Program-made: the position numbers and the translations under genes
In this document: in pieces, positions 33,910-37,632 of the stretch
Layout of the letters: the number at the start of each line of letters is the position of its first letter
How positions within the stretch are numbered: the stretch's first letter is position 1
From: Polyrhizophydium stewartii
Taxonomy: Eukaryota; Chytridiomycota; Chytridiomycetes; Rhizophydiales
Length of the DNA stretch: 37,632 nucleotides
NCBI GenBank assembly: GCA_027604665.1
Contig: JADGIZ010000037.1
Span: 1 to 37,632 of the forward strand
Direction of reading: 5' to 3'
Notes under the pieces: generated by a model
Seen by the model: only the letters and a program-made list of their open reading frames with translations
Told to the model about the DNA's origin: nothing
The model's database searches: none

Positions 33910-36900
33910 ATGCGCCAACAGCCGCCCGCTGCGTCGGGCGTGCGCTCGTCAGCGGCCGCGCAGGCCGCGCCGGCGTCACCGGCGCCGCAGCCGCCGGCGG
34001 ATGCGGTGTCAGCGGCCCGCACAGCCGCCATGACCACCCCGGCCGCTGCGACGCCGTCACCCGCGGCCGCCGTCCGGCACCACGGCGAGCACGAGCAGAA
34101 CGACGACGACAACGACAACGACAACGTCGCGCTTGCGGCTGCTGCGGCCGCTGCGGCCGCTGCTGCCGCAGCCACACCCGCGGACTCTGCGCGGGGCTCT
34201 CGCGGGGTCGAGCACGGCTCGCTCGTGCACCACAGCTCCGGCGCAGCCCGCACCAGCCTGCACCTGTCGCAGAGGCTGCGACAGCAACCCTCGGCAGACG
34301 TCGCACCGGCGCCTGAAGTCCCCGCGGGGAATGCCACGCCCACAGACGCCCGCGCAGAGCCCGCCATGGAGCACGCTGCATTCGGCGCGGCCGAGGCGCA
34401 GCTGCTCCACCAGCTCGAGCAGCTGGGCATGCTGCGCAGCGACCCGCCCCAGCACGACCTGCTCGCGCACGCGCTTCCGATGCACCACACCCCAAGCGAG
34501 CCGGCGAGCGCACCCAAGCAGCACAGCGACGACGCCGCCGCGGCCGCGGCTGCGGCTGCCGCTGTTGCGGCGTCGCTCGATGCCGCGCCAGGTGCAGCAA
34601 CAGGCACCGGCACGCCGGGCGTCCAAGACCACTCGCTGCATCTGATTCAGTCGCACCTGCACCTGGCGGCGGACGGCGCATCCAAGCTGCCGGGCGACCC
34701 GATCGCGTGGCAGGACCAGGTTGGGCTGCCTCTTGATCGGCGCGGTGCTGCACATGTGGCATGCTGACAGACGGTGTCTGCGCACCAGATATCTGCGCTG
34801 GCGGCCACCGCTGGCGCGCAGGATCTGGCATTCAACCTGCTGTCGACGCCAGGCGTCGGCGCTGCGGGATTCGGGCTCGACGGGGCATCCGAGCCCTCGG
34901 CGCACATGGATATGCTGGTCGAGCTGCTGCGCATGCATTCCGGCGCGCCAGTGCACCCGCCGGCCCAGCCGCGGCAGCCACAGCATCGACAGCCGCCGCC
35001 GCCGCCGCCTCAGCAGCAGCAGCAGCATCAGCAGCCGTCGCAGGAGCCGCCTCAGCATCCGCAGCCGCACGCGCAGCTGATGCAGGTGCTGCAGGCGTCT
35101 GCCGGCGCTGGGCCGCACATGGGCGATGCGAGCGACCCCTCGCAGCAGCTGTACCAGCAGGCTGTCGTGCAGCAGATTGTGCATCATATGATCGAGCAGG
35201 TGCTGCCGCTGCACCCGGAGCTCTCGCAGCAGATGGCTGCGTCTGCGCTCAGTGATCCGCTCGCGGTTGCGCAGGCGCGCCTCGAGGGGATGGCTGTGCA
35301 GGCACACGAGGCGCAGGCGCTCTCGCGCGGCAGCGGGCAGTCGGGCAGCGCGCAGATCCAGCGGCTGGAGCGGCACGATCGGGACCAGCAGCAGGGCACT
35401 CCGCCGCACGATCAGCGGGGCGATGCGCGCTCGCAGACCAAGGCAGCACATGAGATGCGGAACCAGCAGCAGCAGCAAGGCGGCCGGCCCGTTGGTCTGC
35501 AGCACTCGCTGGATGCGCGGCTGCGAGCGGCGCATTCCGCACCGCCGTCTCCGGCCAATGGAGATCTGAACCATCTGCAGACGAGCCTCTCCGCCCAGCA
35601 GCAACAACAACAGCAGCAGCAGCAGCAACAGGAGAGGCAAACGCGCCGCCCTGCATCAGCAAATCGACTTGTTGTGATGCCCAAAGCCCAGCGGCCCCGG
35701 CCGCCGGTGCGAACGCGACCGCCAGCGCAGCCGGCATTTGAGGCGGCGTCGTCGACGGCCGCACTCTTGCACGCGCTCAACCCGATGCTGACGTCGCTTT
35801 CGCCGAGCATGACGGTGACGGACCCGGGCGTGCTGTCGACGGCCATGATCGCGTCGGTCTTGAGCGCGTTCAAGAACCCGATGGCGCGCGCGGGGGCGTC
35901 TGCGAATCCGTTTGTGCACGGAGGCGCGGGGTCAGTGCCGTTTCTGTCGTCGCTTCTGGGCGGTGCTTCCATGTCCGGGGCGACGTCGGCCACACCTGCG
36001 GCGGCGGCGGCAGCAGCAGCAGCGCAGCACACCCGCGAGGCCGAGCGCCGCGCGAAACTCGAGTTCAAGGCGTGTCGCAACTGCAAGGCGTCGCATGTTG
36101 CGTGCGACGAGAAGCGGCCGTGCAATGTGAGTGACCTGACTGCCCTGGTGGGCGGAGACGGCGGAGCATTCGTGCCGCAGTTGCTGACGCTGTGGCACCA
36201 GCGCTGCATCCGGATGAACAAGGAGGACACGTGCGTCGATGCTGTGCATCGCAAGCGCGGCCGGCCGACCAACTCTGAGATTGCCGAGCGCAAGGCGCGC
36301 AAGCTTGCCGAGGAGGCCGCGGCAGCAGCGACGTCGAGCGGCGCGCGCGTGAATCGGCGCCCGCAGACCGTGAGCCGGTACGACCACGATATTGTGTTCA
36401 GCGACTCGAGCGACGACGAGAGCGCGCAGGCCGCGCTGCAGCAAGGTGGTGCTCCGAGCCGCGACTCGCGCGTGGAAGACACGGGTGCAGATGCCGGCCT
36501 TGTTGCGCGGCCCGTGACCGACTTGGCTGGCTTTGCAAGTGCGATTCGCGGTGCTGGTGTGAACGCTGGGCCGGGCGCTCGCGCGGGCGCGGGCACAGGC
36601 GCCGGTGTCGATGCTGGCCTCGACATGGTTCTGGCTGCTGAGGCGGATGCGGCCGCAGGGGCGCGAATGGCTGCTGAACCCAGCTCTGGCGCATATCCGG
36701 GACCAGGCGACGTCGCGGACGCTCTTGCGGATGCTGGACCGGACGGTGCTCGCAGCGGTGCGGCCACGGACGACGGCGAGCACGGCGATGCTGAGACAAG
36801 CACCGCTGCGCGGCCCGACGAGTCTGGCCGAGAACAGGCCAAGCGCGCTCGCACTGACGCGAGCCAAGGAAGCGATGCGAGCGGCAGCTCCGTCGACGGC

Positions 36901-37533
36901 CAACTGACGCCCGCCTCTGGGGCAGGATCTGCGGCGGCGTCGTCGCAGAGCGTGGCGGCTGCGGGCAGCCAGGTGCGCAAGCGGCCGCCGCGCACGGCAG
37001 CGGACCGGCGGCGCAAGCCGATCCGGGTGCACCGCCCAGCAGGGCCGCTCCGCCAGATCCTGCCGTTTGTCGCGCCGCCGACGGACCTGCTTGCGCTGTT
37101 CCAGCGCCTCGCTGCGATGGGCGGCGCGATGGACCAGCCCGAAGCACCGGCCGTGCCAGGCGCCGAGGACTTGCTGCACCTGCTCACGGCGCTGTCGATG
37201 CTCATGCCCACGTCCGTGCCCGATCTCGCGGCGGCGGTGGCGACGGCGGCGACGGCGGCTGCGGCGGCTGCGGCTGCGGCTGCCGCGACGGCAGCTGCGA
37301 CGGCCCCGGGCTCTGCGGCTGGATCTGCTGCCGACCGCCCATCGCAGATTCCCGACGGCGTGGCGAACATGATCGAGGCCGCGGCCGCTGCGGCGGCTGC
37401 CTCTGCATCTGCTTCTGCCACGTCGCATTCGACGGCGCCAGAGCCTGCACGGCCGGTGTCGGCGCAGTTGCTGGCACCGCCTGCTTCAGGGTCGCAGGCG
37501 CACATCCCGCGCCGCAGGCAGCGCACGCGGTGA
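33910..37533 (+). CDS. Zn2Cys6 (fungal-type) transcription factor with poly-Ala and poly-Gln tracts, 1159 aa
   Basis: Exons 33910-34719, 34789-36126 and 36202-37533. The DNA-binding domain (about residue 698-725) reads CRNCKASHVACDEKRPC, then after the 75-bp intron RCIRMNKEDTC. This gives the C-x2-C-x6-C-x5-C-x2-C-x8-C spacing of fungal binuclear clusters. It is followed by a basic KRGRP AT-hook-like motif and more basic residues. The spacing and CDEKRPC/RC sequence resemble the ERT1/RDS2 group, but no PAS or other second domain is seen. Outside this the protein is disordered: Ala tracts (34135-34173, about 34538-34570, 37231-37302), Gln tracts (35005-35036, 35596-35631), an acidic SDSSDDE patch and Ala/Gly/Asp repeats. 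The ATG is only 36 bp past the CFAP57 stop. Target genes cannot be inferred. Confidence 0.88.
34135..34173 (+). repeat. Poly-alanine codon tract (13 Ala)
   Basis: Thirteen consecutive GCN codons use a mix of GCG, GCT, GCC and GCA rather than a pure triplet, so slippage should be limited. It lies in the N-terminal region of the Zn2Cys6 regulator, right after an Asp/Asn-rich stretch. Confidence 0.9.
35596..35631 (+). repeat. Poly-glutamine CAG/CAA tract (12 Gln)
   Basis: Twelve Gln codons with a central CAACAACAA interruption and CAG flanks, in the Zn2Cys6 gene. Such tracts in fungal regulators often sit in activation regions; length variation between strains is likely. Confidence 0.9.
37231..37302 (+). 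repeat. Alanine/threonine low-complexity tract
   Basis: A run of Ala codons broken by Thr and Val codons near the C-terminus of the Zn2Cys6 regulator, from the segment DLAAAVATAA onward. A further Ala/Ser tract lies at about 37378-37428. Confidence 0.8.
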
Positions 37534-37632
37534 CGGCGATCACTCTTTTGCACGTTCACATTTGAAGCAGATATATCCCCCCACCCCAACACGTACATGC
37601 ATATTCACACACACACACACACACACACACAC
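37534..37632 (+). other. 3' flank of the Zn2Cys6 gene ending in a CA-dinucleotide microsatellite
   Basis: No gene is seen in these 99 bases. A (CA)n run starts at about 37606 and continues to the window edge (at least 13 units). I see no perfect AATAAA before the repeat. Confidence 0.85.

Noticed and set aside
34057..35640. 527-aa minus-strand open frame rich in Leu and Arg
   Set aside because: It mirrors the poly-Ala/Gln coding region of the opposite strand; the Leu runs are complements of CAG repeats.
35412..37598. 728-aa minus-strand open frame opposite the Zn2Cys6 gene
   Set aside because: It is an antisense shadow of GC-rich, Ala-biased codons. The plus strand carries the exact Zn2Cys6 cysteine spacing and the splice sites; the minus frame has no recognisable domain.
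1..37632. Prokaryotic operon, CRISPR array, transposon, tRNA or rRNA
   Set aside because: Dense spliceosomal introns rule out a prokaryote. I saw no direct-repeat array, transposase, inverted-repeat pair or structural RNA signature, though weak tRNA genes cannot be excluded by eye.

Overview
This is a GC-rich, intron-dense window of nuclear DNA from a eukaryote, most likely a zoosporic (flagellated) fungus of the chytrid type. The fungal evidence is a Zn2Cys6 transcription factor and a Set9/KMT5-type H4K20 methyltransferase that carries the zinc module of fungal Set9 proteins. The flagellar evidence is a group of genes retained only by ciliated lineages: a CEP164-like distal-appendage protein, WDR92/DNAAF10, an RJL-family GTPase and CFAP57/WDR65. 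The species cannot be named from the sequence.

Layout, left to right. 1-6260 (+): VWA8, a large mitochondrial AAA/VWA ATPase, cut by the window start. 6304-10910 (+): CEP164-like WW and coiled-coil protein. 11009-12487 (+): WDR92. 12586-15436 (-): unidentified 758-aa coiled-coil protein. 15435-16038 (+): small helical protein whose ATG overlaps the ATG of the previous gene. 16118-20300 (+): Set9/KMT5 with an extra C-terminal domain. 20559-21848 (+): PHACTR-like protein with four RPEL motifs. 21997-23018 (+): RJL GTPase. 23352-24421 (+): small secreted Cys-rich protein. 24511-27243 (-): UVSSA. 27288-29213 (-): multi-pass membrane protein. 29297-33873 (+): CFAP57. 33910-37533 (+): Zn2Cys6 regulator rich in poly-Ala and poly-Gln. 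The window ends in a CA microsatellite.

I rebuilt the gene models by hand from splice sites, reading-frame continuity and family similarity recalled from memory. They use about 81 introns, mostly 50-90 bp. All 13 spliced models keep an open frame. WDR92 (358 aa), UVSSA (715 aa) and CFAP57 (1213 aa) come out close to the usual family lengths. Typical donors are GTGNGN, and branch-like CTGAC or CTAAC motifs lie shortly before the AG. Five introns appear to be GC-AG, and six use a weak GTTG donor after an exonic AAG or CAG. Intergenic gaps are very short (36-333 bp).

Functionally, four of the 13 genes serve the flagellum: basal-body docking, dynein preassembly, axonemal inner-arm placement and an RJL GTPase. 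They are interleaved with chromatin and repair genes (Set9, UVSSA), an actin/PP1 regulator, a mitochondrial ATPase and a transcription factor. I see no mobile element, CRISPR array, tRNA or rRNA gene. The most interesting leads are the flagellar gene concentration, the PHACTR-like gene with one RPEL per exon, the extended Set9, the non-canonical splice sites and the unidentified coiled-coil gene.
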